From assembly GCA_024693165.1 (NCBI GenBank), contig JAILLM010000167.1, forward strand, positions 1 to 26,754: DNA of 26,754 nt, read 5' to 3'. Position numbers and translations under genes: made by a program. The notes beneath the pieces were generated by a model that did not search any database, had not been told where the DNA came from, and was given only the letters and a program-made list of their open reading frames with translations. How positions within the stretch are numbered: position 1 is the stretch's first letter; each line of letters starts with the position of its first letter. Of the stretch, positions 13,897-22,041 are shown in pieces. The stretch comes from Bacilli bacterium. GTDB lineage: Bacteria > Bacillota_I > Bacilli_A > RF39 > UBA660.

Positions 13897-14205
13897 ATGA
13901 AGGTTAAAGTCGGAGATAAAGTAAGAGTACTTGCTGGAAAAGATAAAGGCAAAGAAGGAACTATTACTTCAATTCTAAAGAAAAAAGACAGAGTAGTTGT
14001 AAGTGGTGTTAACGTTGTTAAAAAACACATTAAACCATCTGCTTATAATGAAAATGGTGGAATTGTTGAAGTAGAATCTTCAATTCATGTATCTAACGTT
14101 AAAGTTGTAGAAGCTAAAGCTGCTAAAGCAGAAAAAGCTACTAAAACTGAAAAAACTGCAAAAACAACTAAAAAAACTACAAAGAAAGAGTCAGGTGAAA
14201 AATAA
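13897..14205 (+). CDS. rplX: 50S ribosomal protein L24 with Lys/Ala/Thr-rich C-terminus
   Basis: uL24 initiates 50S assembly by binding the 5' end of 23S rRNA. The KOW domain (KVKVGDKVRVLAGKDKGKEGTI, residues 2-23) and NVVKKHIKPSAYNENGGIVEVESSIHVSNV are intact. From about residue 70 to 102 the usual C-terminal segment (the part with T-R-V-G-Y in other bacteria) is not recognisable. Instead there is a low-complexity tail with 11 Lys plus Ala, Thr and Glu, similar to histone H1-like tails. Total length (102) is normal, so this is replacement rather than addition. Overlaps rplE by one base (TAATG). Confidence 0.95.
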   Translation: MKVKVGDKVRVLAGKDKGKEGTITSILKKKDRVVVSGVNVVKKHIKPSAYNENGGIVEVESSIHVSNVKVVEAKAAKAEKATKTEKTAKTTKKTTKKESGEK

Positions 14206-14744
14206 TGAACGCATTAAAGAAACAATATAATGAAGAAATCGTTCCTGCATTAAAGGAAAAATTCAATTATTCTTCTGTAATGGAAGTACCTAGACTTGAA
14301 AAAATTGTTATCAACATTGGTGTTGGTGATGGAGCTAGAGAAGAAAAATATATTGATGCTGCTAAAGCTGAATTAGCTCAAATTACTGGACAAGCTCCAG
14401 TTGTAACAAAAGCTAAGAAATCAATCGCTGGTTTCAAATTAAGAGAAGGACAACCTATTGGAGTTAAAGTTACTTTAAGAGGAGAAAATATGTACAACTT
14501 CATGGAAAAATTAATCCGTGTTGCATTACCTCGTGTACGTGACTTCAGAGGAATTTCTGATAAAGCTTTTGATGGATTCGGAAATTATACTTTAGGTATT
14601 AAAGATCAATTAATCTTTACTGAAGTAAATTACGATGACGTAGTAAAATTAAGAGGAATGGACATTGTTTTTGTTACAACAGCAAAAACAAATGAAGAAG
14701 CTTATGCATTATTAGATAGCTTCGGAATGCCATTTAGAAAGTAG
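14205..14744 (+). CDS. rplE: 50S ribosomal protein L5
   Basis: uL5 binds 5S rRNA in the central protuberance and contacts P-site tRNA. YNEEIVPALKEKFNYSSVMEVPRLEKIVINIGVGD, TGQAPVVTKAKKSIAGFKLREGQPIGVKVTLRG and RDFRGISDKAFDGFGNYTLGIKDQLIF are diagnostic. 179 residues, exactly typical of Gram-positives. Starts on the last base of the rplX stop. Confidence 0.98.
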   Translation: MNALKKQYNEEIVPALKEKFNYSSVMEVPRLEKIVINIGVGDGAREEKYIDAAKAELAQITGQAPVVTKAKKSIAGFKLREGQPIGVKVTLRGENMYNFMEKLIRVALPRVRDFRGISDKAFDGFGNYTLGIKDQLIFTEVNYDDVVKLRGMDIVFVTTAKTNEEAYALLDSFGMPFRK

Positions 14745-14753
14745 GGTATTGAT

Positions 14754-14939
14754 ATGGCTAAGACAAGTTTAAAAGTTAAACAAGCAAGACCTCAAAAATT
14801 CAAAGTTAGAGAATATACAAGATGCGAAAGATGTGGAAGACCTCATGGTGTTATCCGTAAATTCGGATTATGTCGTATTTGTTTTAGAGAACTTGCTAAC
14901 CAAGGTAAAATACCTGGCGTTAAGAAGTCAAGTTGGTAG
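14754..14939 (+). CDS. rpsN: 30S ribosomal protein S14, zinc-binding type Z
   Basis: uS14 in the 30S head. It is the short 61-residue zinc form with Cys24, Cys27, Cys40 and Cys43 (CERC and CRIC), followed by FRELANQGKIPGVKKSSW. The zinc form in this operon position is usual for Firmicutes. No SD stronger than GGGTAT is visible before ATG 14754, so initiation probably depends on coupling to rplE, 9 nt upstream. Confidence 0.97.
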   Translation: MAKTSLKVKQARPQKFKVREYTRCERCGRPHGVIRKFGLCRICFRELANQGKIPGVKKSSW

Positions 14940-14954
14940 AAAGGAAGTATAAAC

Positions 14955-15353
14955 ATGGTAGAAGATAAAATAGCAGATATGCTTACAAGAATTCGTAATG
15001 CAAATCAATTAAAACATGACACTGTTGATGTAATCGGAACTAAGATGACTTGCGAAATCGCTAGAATTCTTAAAGAAGAAGGATACATCAGCGAATATAA
15101 ATTAGTTGAATCAAAAAATGGTAATACTTTAACTTTAAATCTTAAATATACTGAAGATAAAAAGACTAGAGTTATTACTGGTTTAAAGAGAATTTCTAAA
15201 TCTGGTTTAAGAGTTTATGTTGAACATGATAAACTTCCTAGAGTATTAAACGGATTAGGAATTGCAATAATTTCTACTTCTAAAGGAATTATGACTGATA
15301 GAGATGCTAGAAAACAAAATCTAGGAGGAGAAGTACTTGCTTACATTTGGTAA
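14955..15353 (+). CDS. rpsH: 30S ribosomal protein S8
   Basis: uS8 binds the central domain of 16S rRNA and in E. coli represses the spc operon. DKIADMLTRIRNANQLKHDTVDV, LKRISKSGLRVYV and GLGIAIISTSKGIMTDRDARKQNLGGEVLAYIW are typical. 132 residues, normal. SD AAAGGAAG at 14938-14945 region. Confidence 0.97.
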   Translation: MVEDKIADMLTRIRNANQLKHDTVDVIGTKMTCEIARILKEEGYISEYKLVESKNGNTLTLNLKYTEDKKTRVITGLKRISKSGLRVYVEHDKLPRVLNGLGIAIISTSKGIMTDRDARKQNLGGEVLAYIW

Positions 15354-15371
15354 TCAAGGAAAATATTGGTT

Positions 15372-15911
15372 ATGAGTAGAATTGGAAATAGAGTATTAAC
15401 AATTCCAGCTGGTGTTACTGTTACACTTGATGGAAATAACATTAAAGTTACTGGTTCTAAAGGAACTCTTGAAGGAACTATTAACTCAAACATTACTGTA
15501 ACTGTTGATGGAGATAAATTAACTACTTCAAGAAACAGTGAAATTAAGAGTGTTAAACAAATTCATGGAACTACTAATGCTAATATAGCTAATATGTTAG
15601 CTGGTGTTTCTGAAGGTTATAAAAAAGAACTTGAAATTGTTGGTGTTGGTTACAGATGCCAAGTTGCTGGAAAGAAAGTCACATTAAACGTTGGATATTC
15701 TCATCCAGTAGAAATGACTGCTCCAGAAGGAATTACTGTTACTTCTGAAGGTCCTACACAATTAACAGTTTCAGGAATTGATAAACAAAAAGTATCTGAA
15801 TTTGCTGCTAAGATTCGTGAAAACAGATTACCTGAACCATACAAAGGAAAAGGAATCAGATATAAAGACGAACACATTAGACGTAAAGAAGGAAAGAAAG
15901 CATCTAAATAG
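15372..15911 (+). CDS. rplF: 50S ribosomal protein L6
   Basis: uL6 lies at the base of the L7/L12 stalk near the GTPase centre. MSRIGNRVLTIPAGVTV at the N-terminus and the C-terminal EFAAKIRENRLPEPYKGKGIRYKDEHIRRKEGKKASK are conserved. 179 residues. A TTG at 15366 would add two residues (MV) and sits nearer the SD AAGGA (15356-15360), but the family begins MSRIG, so ATG 15372 is preferred; both are possible. Confidence 0.95.
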   Translation: MSRIGNRVLTIPAGVTVTLDGNNIKVTGSKGTLEGTINSNITVTVDGDKLTTSRNSEIKSVKQIHGTTNANIANMLAGVSEGYKKELEIVGVGYRCQVAGKKVTLNVGYSHPVEMTAPEGITVTSEGPTQLTVSGIDKQKVSEFAAKIRENRLPEPYKGKGIRYKDEHIRRKEGKKASK

Positions 15912-15926
15912 GGGAGGTAAAAGAAT

Positions 15927-16283
15927 ATGATAAAAAAAGAAGCAAATAATGTTGCAAGATTAAGAAGACATAAAAGAGTTAGAAATAAAGTTTCTGGAAC
16001 AGCTGAATGTCCAAGATTAAATGTATTTAGATCAAATTCTCAAATCTTCGCTCAAATAATTGATGATGTTAAAGGTGCTACTTTAGTTTCATCTTCAAGT
16101 TTATCTTTAAAACTTGAAAATGGTGGTAATGTAGAAGCTGCTAAAGCAGTTGGCGCAGATATCGCTAAAAAAGCTGTTAAAGCTGGAATTAAAGAAGTAG
16201 TATTTGATAGAGGTGGATACCAATATCATGGACGTGTTGAAGCATTAGCTGATGCAGCACGTGAAAATGGATTGGATTTCTAG
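15927..16283 (+). CDS. rplR: 50S ribosomal protein L18
   Basis: uL18 carries 5S rRNA into the 50S subunit with L5. RRHKRVRNKVSGTAECPRLNVFRSNSQIFAQIIDD and the end VFDRGGYQYHGRVEALADAARENGLDF are diagnostic. 118 residues, normal. SD GGGGAGG lies close to the rplF stop; its own stop merges into the rpsE SD as TAGGAGG. Confidence 0.98.
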   Translation: MIKKEANNVARLRRHKRVRNKVSGTAECPRLNVFRSNSQIFAQIIDDVKGATLVSSSSLSLKLENGGNVEAAKAVGADIAKKAVKAGIKEVVFDRGGYQYHGRVEALADAARENGLDF

Positions 16284-16293
16284 GAGGTAAATT

Positions 16294-16800
16294 ATGGCAA
16301 GAAACGTAAGAATGAATGACAATAAAAAACTTTTAGAAGAAAAAGTAATTAGCATCTCTAGAATTACTAAGGTTACTAAAGGTGGACGTATAATGAGATT
16401 CGCCGTAACAGTAGTAGTTGGTGATGGAAAAGGCTTAATCGGTTTAGGAACTGGTAAAGCTTCAGAAGTTCAACCAGCTATCAACAAAGCAACTCAAGCT
16501 GCTAAGAAGAACTTAGTAAAAGTTGCTATGGTTGATGGAAGAACTATTCCTCATGAAGCTACTGGAACTTGTGGAAGAGCTAGAGTTTTAGTTAAACCTG
16601 CTCCAAAAGGTTCTGGAATCGTTGCTGGTGGAGCTGCTCGTGCTGTACTTGAAGCTGCTGGTATTAAAGATATCGTATCTAAATCATTAGGTTCAAATAC
16701 ACAAATTAACGTTGCTAAAGCTACACTTAGTGCTTTAAAATCTGAACGTACTGCTGAACAAATCGCAGAATTACGTGGTAAGAAAGTTGAGGAGTTATAA
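16294..16800 (+). CDS. rpsE: 30S ribosomal protein S5
   Basis: uS5 shapes the mRNA entry channel and affects decoding accuracy. The double-stranded-RNA-binding-like half (LLEEKVISISRITKVTKGGRIMRFAVTVVVGDGKGLIGLGTGKASEV) and the second half (GTCGRARVLVKPAPKGSGIVAGGAARAVLEAAGI) are present. 168 residues, normal. In most bacteria rpmD follows; here the rplO ATG begins two bases after the stop. Confidence 0.98.
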   Translation: MARNVRMNDNKKLLEEKVISISRITKVTKGGRIMRFAVTVVVGDGKGLIGLGTGKASEVQPAINKATQAAKKNLVKVAMVDGRTIPHEATGTCGRARVLVKPAPKGSGIVAGGAARAVLEAAGIKDIVSKSLGSNTQINVAKATLSALKSERTAEQIAELRGKKVEEL

Positions 16801-16801
16801 T

Positions 16802-17242
16802 ATGAAATTAAATAATTTAGTAAAATCTCCTGAAACTAAAACAAGAAAAAGAGTTGGAAGAGGAAACGGATCTGGTTTAGGTAAAACTGCTGGAACTGGA
16901 GAAAAAGGACAAAAATCTAGAAGCGGAGTTTCAATTTCACCTTGGTTCGAAGGTGGACAAACTCCATTATATAGAAGAATTCCTAAGAGAGGTTTCAACA
17001 ACGCTAGATTTAGAACTGAATATGCAGTAGTAAATCTTTCTGATTTAAATAAATTTAATGATGGTGATGTTGTTACTCCAGCTACTTTAGTTGAAAAAGG
17101 AATTGTTAAAAAAGAATTAGCTGGTATTAAAGTATTAGCTAATGGAAAATTAGAAAAAAAGGTAACTGTTAAAGCTCACAGATTCTCATCTGCAGCTGTA
17201 ACTAAGATTGAGGAATTAGGCGGAACTACAGAGGTGATTTAG
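16802..17242 (+). CDS. rplO: 50S ribosomal protein L15
   Basis: uL15, a late-assembly 50S protein. Gly-rich N-terminal extension RKRVGRGNGSGLGKTAGTGEKGQKSRSG followed by FEGGQTPLYRRIPKRGF is diagnostic. 146 residues from ATG 16802, with SD GAGGAG inside the end of rpsE. The frame is open upstream inside rpsE, but that part is a shadow. Placed directly after rpsE because rpmD is absent. Confidence 0.97.
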   Translation: MKLNNLVKSPETKTRKRVGRGNGSGLGKTAGTGEKGQKSRSGVSISPWFEGGQTPLYRRIPKRGFNNARFRTEYAVVNLSDLNKFNDGDVVTPATLVEKGIVKKELAGIKVLANGKLEKKVTVKAHRFSSAAVTKIEELGGTTEVI

Positions 17243-17244
17243 TT

Positions 17245-18519
17245 ATGTTCAAAAGTCTTAAAGGACTATTTAGTTCACAAAACAAAGATTTAAGAAAGAG
17301 AATATACTTTACACTACTTATACTTGCTGTTTACGCCTTCGGTTCTAATATTGTTGTACCTGGTGCTAATGATAAGATTAAAGGTTTAGAATTCTTAGAT
17401 TTACTAAACTTAATGAGTGGTGGAAGTTTAAAAACATTCTCAATATTCTCATTAGGAGTTATGCCATATATTACGGCATCAATTCTTACACAAATCTTAC
17501 AAATGGATATCGTTCCATATTTTAAAGAATTAAAAGAACAAGGAGCTACTGGAAGACAAAAGATCAATAAGATTAATAGATATCTAGGAATCTTATTCGC
17601 TTTTGTTCAAGGTTATATATATTCAATAGCTTTTATGAAATTAGATTCAACAATCGAAGTAATTAAAACTACTATTATATTTACTGCTGGTACTTCATTG
17701 TTATTATGGTTGGCTGACGAAATTACTAAGAAAGGTCTTGGTAATGGAGTTTCATTATTCATTATGGCTGGTATTATAGGTAATTTACCTGCAACATTTA
17801 AATCAGCATTTGATGAATTAATTGTGAACGGAAGCTTTAAACAAGCACTTGGAATTACCTTCTATATATTATTCATTGTTGCTTACTTACTAATTTTAGT
17901 TGGTGTAGTATTCACTGAAATATCTGAAAGAAGAATTCCTATACAACATAGTACAAGAACAGCAAATACAAATTTAAATGAACAATCATATTTACCATTA
18001 AAATTAAACTCTGCTAGTGTTATGCCTGTAATTTTTGCAAGTGCATTAACTAGTATTCCTGGGTTAATTGGTCAATTTATTGACAAAGGTGAAGGTGCAT
18101 TTAGTACATTTGTAAATAATTATATTATTTATACTTCTGGAACAGGATTTATACTTTACGTATTATTAATTATTGGATTCTCATTCCTTTATACTTTAAT
18201 GCAATTAAATCCTAAAGAAATGGCTGAAAATTTAGATAAGAGTAGAGCTTATGTTCCTGGTATTACACCTGGTGAAAGAACTGAAATGTATTTTAAAGGA
18301 ACATTAATTAGACTTACTGTTACAGGAAGTATTAGTTTAGCAATACTTGCTTCAATTCCAGTAATCTTAACTAAGATAACTGGTATCTCAAGTACTGCTT
18401 CATTAGGTGGAACTGGATTACTAATCGTTGTTGGTGTTGCACTTGAAACATTTAAACAATTAGAAAGTAGTGCAGTATCACGTAGTTATCAAACAACTGG
18501 AAAGCGAAGAAGGGGATAA
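17245..18519 (+). CDS. secY: Preprotein translocase subunit SecY
   Basis: The channel-forming subunit of the Sec translocase in the cytoplasmic membrane. About ten hydrophobic segments are visible. Landmarks are VPG near residue 38 (start of the plug region), the GVMPYITASILTQIL segment of TM2, and ERRIPIQHSTRT with LPLKLNSASVMPVIFA (loop to TM7). 424 residues, near the normal 430. ATG 17245 is two bases after rplO; SD GAGGTGA overlaps the rplO end. Confidence 0.97.
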   Translation: MFKSLKGLFSSQNKDLRKRIYFTLLILAVYAFGSNIVVPGANDKIKGLEFLDLLNLMSGGSLKTFSIFSLGVMPYITASILTQILQMDIVPYFKELKEQGATGRQKINKINRYLGILFAFVQGYIYSIAFMKLDSTIEVIKTTIIFTAGTSLLLWLADEITKKGLGNGVSLFIMAGIIGNLPATFKSAFDELIVNGSFKQALGITFYILFIVAYLLILVGVVFTEISERRIPIQHSTRTANTNLNEQSYLPLKLNSASVMPVIFASALTSIPGLIGQFIDKGEGAFSTFVNNYIIYTSGTGFILYVLLIIGFSFLYTLMQLNPKEMAENLDKSRAYVPGITPGERTEMYFKGTLIRLTVTGSISLAILASIPVILTKITGISSTASLGGTGLLIVVGVALETFKQLESSAVSRSYQTTGKRRRG

Positions 18520-18520
18520 A

Positions 18521-19174
18521 ATGAAGAATATTATCTTTATTGCCCCTCCAGCCGCTGGAAAGGGAACTCAAAGTGATTTATTAGTTGAAAAGTATGGATA
18601 TATCCACATTTCAACTGGTGACTTACTAAGAGAAGAAATTGCAGCTGGTGGAGAACTTGCTAATGAAATCTCTTCAATTATTGAAGCAGGTAAATTAGTT
18701 AGCGATGAATTAGTTGCGACATTACTTACAAAAAGACTTTCGCAAGATGATGTTAAAAAACATGGGTTTATTCTTGATGGTTACCCAAGAAACATTGCAC
18801 AAGCTAAAACTTTAGAAGAAATTCTTGAAGAAGTTCAATCTTCTGTTGATGTAGTTATTTATCTTGAATTAGATGAAGAAAACGCAATGAAGAGAGCTTT
18901 AGGTAGAGCTACTTGTCCAAAATGTAAAAAAGGGTATAATCTATATTTAGAAGGATTTAAACCAAATGTTGATGGAATTTGTGATAATTGTGGAACAGCA
19001 TTAGAAACACGTAGTGATGATAATGAAGAAACATTTAAATCTAGATTCCAAACATATATGGATAGTACTAGTCCTCTATTAGAATTCTATAGAGCTGCTG
19101 GTCTATTAAGAAATATAAACAGTTTACAAGATAAGAACAAAATTTTTGAAGAAATAGAAAGTGTAATACAATGA
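18521..19174 (+). CDS. adk: Adenylate kinase (zinc-lid type, variant P-loop)
   Basis: It interconverts AMP + ATP and 2 ADP. ISTGDLLRE (30-38), GFILDGYPR (82-90) and the lid with four cysteines (132, 135, 154, 157) mark a Gram-positive zinc-lid enzyme. The P-loop reads APPAAGKGT (8-16) where the common form is GAPGAGKGT: the two first glycines are replaced, while Gly13, Lys14 and Thr16 remain. 217 residues from ATG 18521, SD AGGGGA; the frame is open upstream inside secY but lacks support there. The stop TGA overlaps the map start (ATGA). Confidence 0.95.
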   Translation: MKNIIFIAPPAAGKGTQSDLLVEKYGYIHISTGDLLREEIAAGGELANEISSIIEAGKLVSDELVATLLTKRLSQDDVKKHGFILDGYPRNIAQAKTLEEILEEVQSSVDVVIYLELDEENAMKRALGRATCPKCKKGYNLYLEGFKPNVDGICDNCGTALETRSDDNEETFKSRFQTYMDSTSPLLEFYRAAGLLRNINSLQDKNKIFEEIESVIQ

Positions 19175-19920
19175 TTAATATCTATAGTGATGATGAAATT
19201 AAAAAGATTAAAAAAGCAGGTCATATAAATAAGTTAACTCATGAGTATTTAGCAAGTATTGCTAAACCTGGAGTTTCAACTAAATATATTGATGATGAAG
19301 CTGGTAGATTTATTGAATCTATGGGTGGTAAGGCTGCTTGCAAAGGTTTTGAGGGATATCCTGGAAATATTTGTGTATCTGTTAATGACGAAATCGTTCA
19401 TGGTATCGGTTCTGAAGATCATATTTTGAGAGATGGAGACATCGTCACTTTTGATATCGTTGTAGAACTAGATGGAATGATGGCAGATTCTGCTACTACT
19501 GTTCCAGTTGGTTCGATATCAAAAAAGAAAGAACATTTATTGTATCATACTGAAAAGTCACTTTATGTTGGACTTAAAGAATTAAAAGCAGGAGTTCCAC
19601 TTGGAAATTTATCTGCTAGAATTCAACAATATGCTGAAAAACATGGACTTGGAGTTGTTAGAGAACTTGGAGGTCATGGAATAGGCTATGAAATGCATGA
19701 AGATCCATGGGTACCAAATTTTGGTAAATACGGATCAGGTATTACTTTAAAAAAAGGAATGGTCATTGCAGTTGAGCCAATGCTTACAGCTGGAAAAAGA
19801 AATGTGTGCATGCTTGATGATGATTGGACAATAGTTACTGAAGACGGTAGCGATTCAGCACATTTTGAACATACAGTGGCAATTACAGAAGATGGCTATG
19901 AAATTTTAACAGGAGAATAA
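19171..19920 (+). CDS. map: Methionine aminopeptidase, type I
   Basis: It removes the initiator Met from nascent proteins. The dimetal ligands are all visible: two Asp in VTFDIVVELDGMMAD, His in GGHGIGYEMHEDP, Glu in VAVEPML and Glu in HFEHTVAI; the substrate His is in EIVHGIG. 249 residues, the normal type Ia size. Translation is coupled to adk by a 4-nt ATGA overlap. The position between adk and infA is standard for Firmicutes. Confidence 0.97.
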   Translation: MINIYSDDEIKKIKKAGHINKLTHEYLASIAKPGVSTKYIDDEAGRFIESMGGKAACKGFEGYPGNICVSVNDEIVHGIGSEDHILRDGDIVTFDIVVELDGMMADSATTVPVGSISKKKEHLLYHTEKSLYVGLKELKAGVPLGNLSARIQQYAEKHGLGVVRELGGHGIGYEMHEDPWVPNFGKYGSGITLKKGMVIAVEPMLTAGKRNVCMLDDDWTIVTEDGSDSAHFEHTVAITEDGYEILTGE

Positions 19921-19925
19921 AATAT

Positions 19926-20138
19926 ATGGCTAAAGAACAAAAAATTGAAGTTGAAGGCAAAGTTATAGATGTTACTCATGATATTTATAAAGTTGAGTTA
20001 GATAATAAAATGATTATAACAGCCCGTGTTTCTGGTAAAATCCGAATGAACTTGATTCGCATTTTAGCAGGTGATAGAGTTATAGTTGAGTTGTCTCCAA
20101 CTGATTTAACACATGGGATTATAAAATATAGAAAATAA
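19926..20138 (+). CDS. infA: Translation initiation factor IF-1
   Basis: An OB-fold protein that occupies the 30S A site during initiation. MAKEQKIEVEGKVIDV, VELDNKMIITARVSGKIRMNLIRILAGDRVIVELSPTDLTHGIIKYR match the family throughout. 70 residues, usual 72. Six bases separate it from map; the SD is weak (GGAGAATAAA, within the map end). Confidence 0.96.
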   Translation: MAKEQKIEVEGKVIDVTHDIYKVELDNKMIITARVSGKIRMNLIRILAGDRVIVELSPTDLTHGIIKYRK

Positions 20139-20154
20139 AAATGGAGGTATTTTT

Positions 20155-20268
20155 ATGAAGGTTAGAGCATCAGTAAAACCTATGTGCCCAAAATGTAGGG
20201 TAATTAGAAGAAAAGGAAAAGTTATGATTATTTGTGAAAATCCAAAACACAAACAAGTACAAGGCTAG
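20155..20268 (+). CDS. rpmJ: 50S ribosomal protein L36, zinc-binding form
   Basis: bL36, the smallest 50S protein, here 37 residues. MKVRASVKPMCPKCRVIRR and VMIICENPKHKQVQG show the zinc ligands Cys11, Cys14, Cys27 and His32 intact. ATG 20155 has SD TGGAGGT. The stop TAG is part of TAGGAGG, the SD of rpsM. Position after infA is standard. Confidence 0.97.
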   Translation: MKVRASVKPMCPKCRVIRRKGKVMIICENPKHKQVQG

Positions 20269-20279
20269 GAGGAGAAATT

Positions 20280-20654
20280 ATGGCACGTATTAAGAATATT
20301 GATTTACCAAAAGATAAAGCTGTATTTATTGGTTTAACTGCTATTTACGGAATTGGTCAAAGCACTGCAAAGAAAATTTGTGCTGCTGCTAAAGTTGATG
20401 CTGAAATGAAAGTTAAAGATTTAACTTTAGATCAAGAAGCTGCATTAAGAAGCGAAGTAGACAATTATACAGTTGAAGGTGAACTTAGAAGAGAAGTTCA
20501 AATGAATATTAAAAACAAAATGGAAATTGGTTCATATCAAGGAAGCAGACATAAAAAAGGTCTTCCAGTTCATGGACAAAGAACTAGCAGAAATGCTCGT
20601 ACTCGTAAGGGTAAAGGTAAAGTAGTTGCTAATAAGAAAAAAGAAGGAAAATAG
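20280..20654 (+). CDS. rpsM: 30S ribosomal protein S13
   Basis: uS13 bridges the 30S head to the 50S subunit and contacts P-site tRNA. The helix-hairpin segment AVFIGLTAIYGIGQSTAKKIC and the basic C-terminus GLPVHGQRTSRNARTRKGKGK are diagnostic. 124 residues, normal. Stop TAG is fused to the rpsK SD (TAGGAGG). Confidence 0.98.
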   Translation: MARIKNIDLPKDKAVFIGLTAIYGIGQSTAKKICAAAKVDAEMKVKDLTLDQEAALRSEVDNYTVEGELRREVQMNIKNKMEIGSYQGSRHKKGLPVHGQRTSRNARTRKGKGKVVANKKKEGK

Positions 20655-20665
20655 GAGGATAAACT

Positions 20666-21049
20666 ATGGCTTATAATAGAAGAAAAAGAAAAGTAAGAAA
20701 AAATATTCCTGAAGCACAAGCTCATATTTCATCATCATATAATAATACATTAGTTACTATTACTGATAAAGAAGGAAATACTATTTCTTGGGCTTCATCT
20801 GGAACTATTGGATATAAAGGTTCTAAGAAGAAAACTCCATATGCTGCTGGTTTAGCTGCTGAACAAGCTGGTAAAGCTGCAATGGATTGTGGAGTTAAAA
20901 AGGTAGAAGTTTTTGTTAAAGGATTAGGTGGAGGAAGAGAAACAGCTATTCGTTCATTACAAACAGTTGGTCTTGAAATCACTTCAATCGTTGATGAAAC
21001 TCCAGTACCACACAACGGATGTAGACCACCAAAAAGACCTAGAAATTAA
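20666..21049 (+). CDS. rpsK: 30S ribosomal protein S11
   Basis: uS11 on the 30S platform near the E site. AHISSSYNNTLVTITDKEGNTISWASSGTIGYKGSKKKTPYAAG, VKGLGGGRETAIRSLQ and DETPVPHNGCRPPKRPRN are diagnostic. 127 residues, normal. A long minus-strand frame opposite this gene is a composition shadow. Confidence 0.98.
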   Translation: MAYNRRKRKVRKNIPEAQAHISSSYNNTLVTITDKEGNTISWASSGTIGYKGSKKKTPYAAGLAAEQAGKAAMDCGVKKVEVFVKGLGGGRETAIRSLQTVGLEITSIVDETPVPHNGCRPPKRPRN

Positions 21050-21077
21050 TTAGTATTAGAAGAAAAGAGGATTGAAT

Positions 21078-22016
21078 ATGAATTTCGAAAAACCAAATTA
21101 TAAAATTACTGAATATGATCAAAGTAAGAATTATGGAAAATTTGAACTAGAACCACTTGAAAGAGGTTTTGGTACAACTATTGGTAATGCACTAAGAAGA
21201 GTTATGCTATCTAGTATGCCTGGATCAGCAGTTGTTAGCGTTAAAATTGATGGAGTTTTACATGAATTCCAAAAAATTGATGGTGTAAGAGAAGATGTTA
21301 TGAATATTATTCTTAACATTAAATCATTAGTAGTTAAAAATTATTCTAATACAAAGAAAGTTATGAAACTTTCTGTAGCTAAAGAAGGAGTTGTAACTGC
21401 TGGAGATATCGAACATGATGCTGATATCGAAATCGTTAACCCAGATTTAGTTATTTGTAATTTAGTAAAAGATGGTAAGATCAATATGGAACTTACTGTT
21501 GAAAATGGTCGTGGATATGTAGATGCTGCTGAAAACAAGAGAATTTACGGTGATGAAATCGGAGTTATCTATGTTGATGCATTATACAGTCCAATTGATA
21601 AGGTTGCTTTCGAAGTAGAATCTGCTCGTGTTGGTCATAATGAAAATTTTGATAAATTAATTATGTATGTTAATACAAATGGTTCTATTACTCCAGAAGA
21701 ATCTATGGCATTAGCTTCAAGAATTTTAATTGAACATTTAAATATTGTTGCTGACTTAAATCAAATCGCTGATGTAACTGGAATAATGGCTGAAAAGAAA
21801 GTTGATACTATCACTAAAACTCTTGAAACTCCTATTGAAGAAATTGAATTCTCAGTTAGAGCTTATAATTGCTTAAAGAGAGCAAACATCAATACAGTTC
21901 AAGATTTAATTGATAAAAAAGAATCTGAAGTTACTAAAATTAGAAACTTAGGAAAGAAATCATTAAAAGAAGTTATTGATAAAGTAAACGAAATGGGACT
22001 AAAGTTCCGTGATTAA
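21078..22016 (+). CDS. rpoA: RNA polymerase alpha subunit
   Basis: It dimerises to nucleate RNA polymerase and binds UP elements and activators. N-terminal domain: FGTTIGNALRRVMLSSMPGSAVVSVKIDGVLHEF. After a linker near residue 230-245, the C-terminal domain has FSVRAYNCLKRANINTVQDLI with the conserved DNA-binding Arg, and KIRNLGKKSLKEV. 312 residues, normal. ATG 21078 with SD AGAGG is preferred; a TTG at 21072 sits too close to the SD. Confidence 0.97.
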   Translation: MNFEKPNYKITEYDQSKNYGKFELEPLERGFGTTIGNALRRVMLSSMPGSAVVSVKIDGVLHEFQKIDGVREDVMNIILNIKSLVVKNYSNTKKVMKLSVAKEGVVTAGDIEHDADIEIVNPDLVICNLVKDGKINMELTVENGRGYVDAAENKRIYGDEIGVIYVDALYSPIDKVAFEVESARVGHNENFDKLIMYVNTNGSITPEESMALASRILIEHLNIVADLNQIADVTGIMAEKKVDTITKTLETPIEEIEFSVRAYNCLKRANINTVQDLIDKKESEVTKIRNLGKKSLKEVIDKVNEMGLKFRD

Positions 22017-22041
22017 TTAAAAACAGAGAGGAAAAAGAATA

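Noticed and set aside
19172..19174. UGA read as Trp (Mollicutes code)
   Set aside because: No CDS has an internal TGA, Trp is TGG at conserved positions, and adk ends at its normal length on this TGA.
20722..21015. 97-residue minus-strand open frame opposite rpsK
   Set aside because: Antisense to a conserved ribosomal gene, no SD or promoter, composition typical of a shadow frame. The same holds for the other antisense frames in the ribosomal block.
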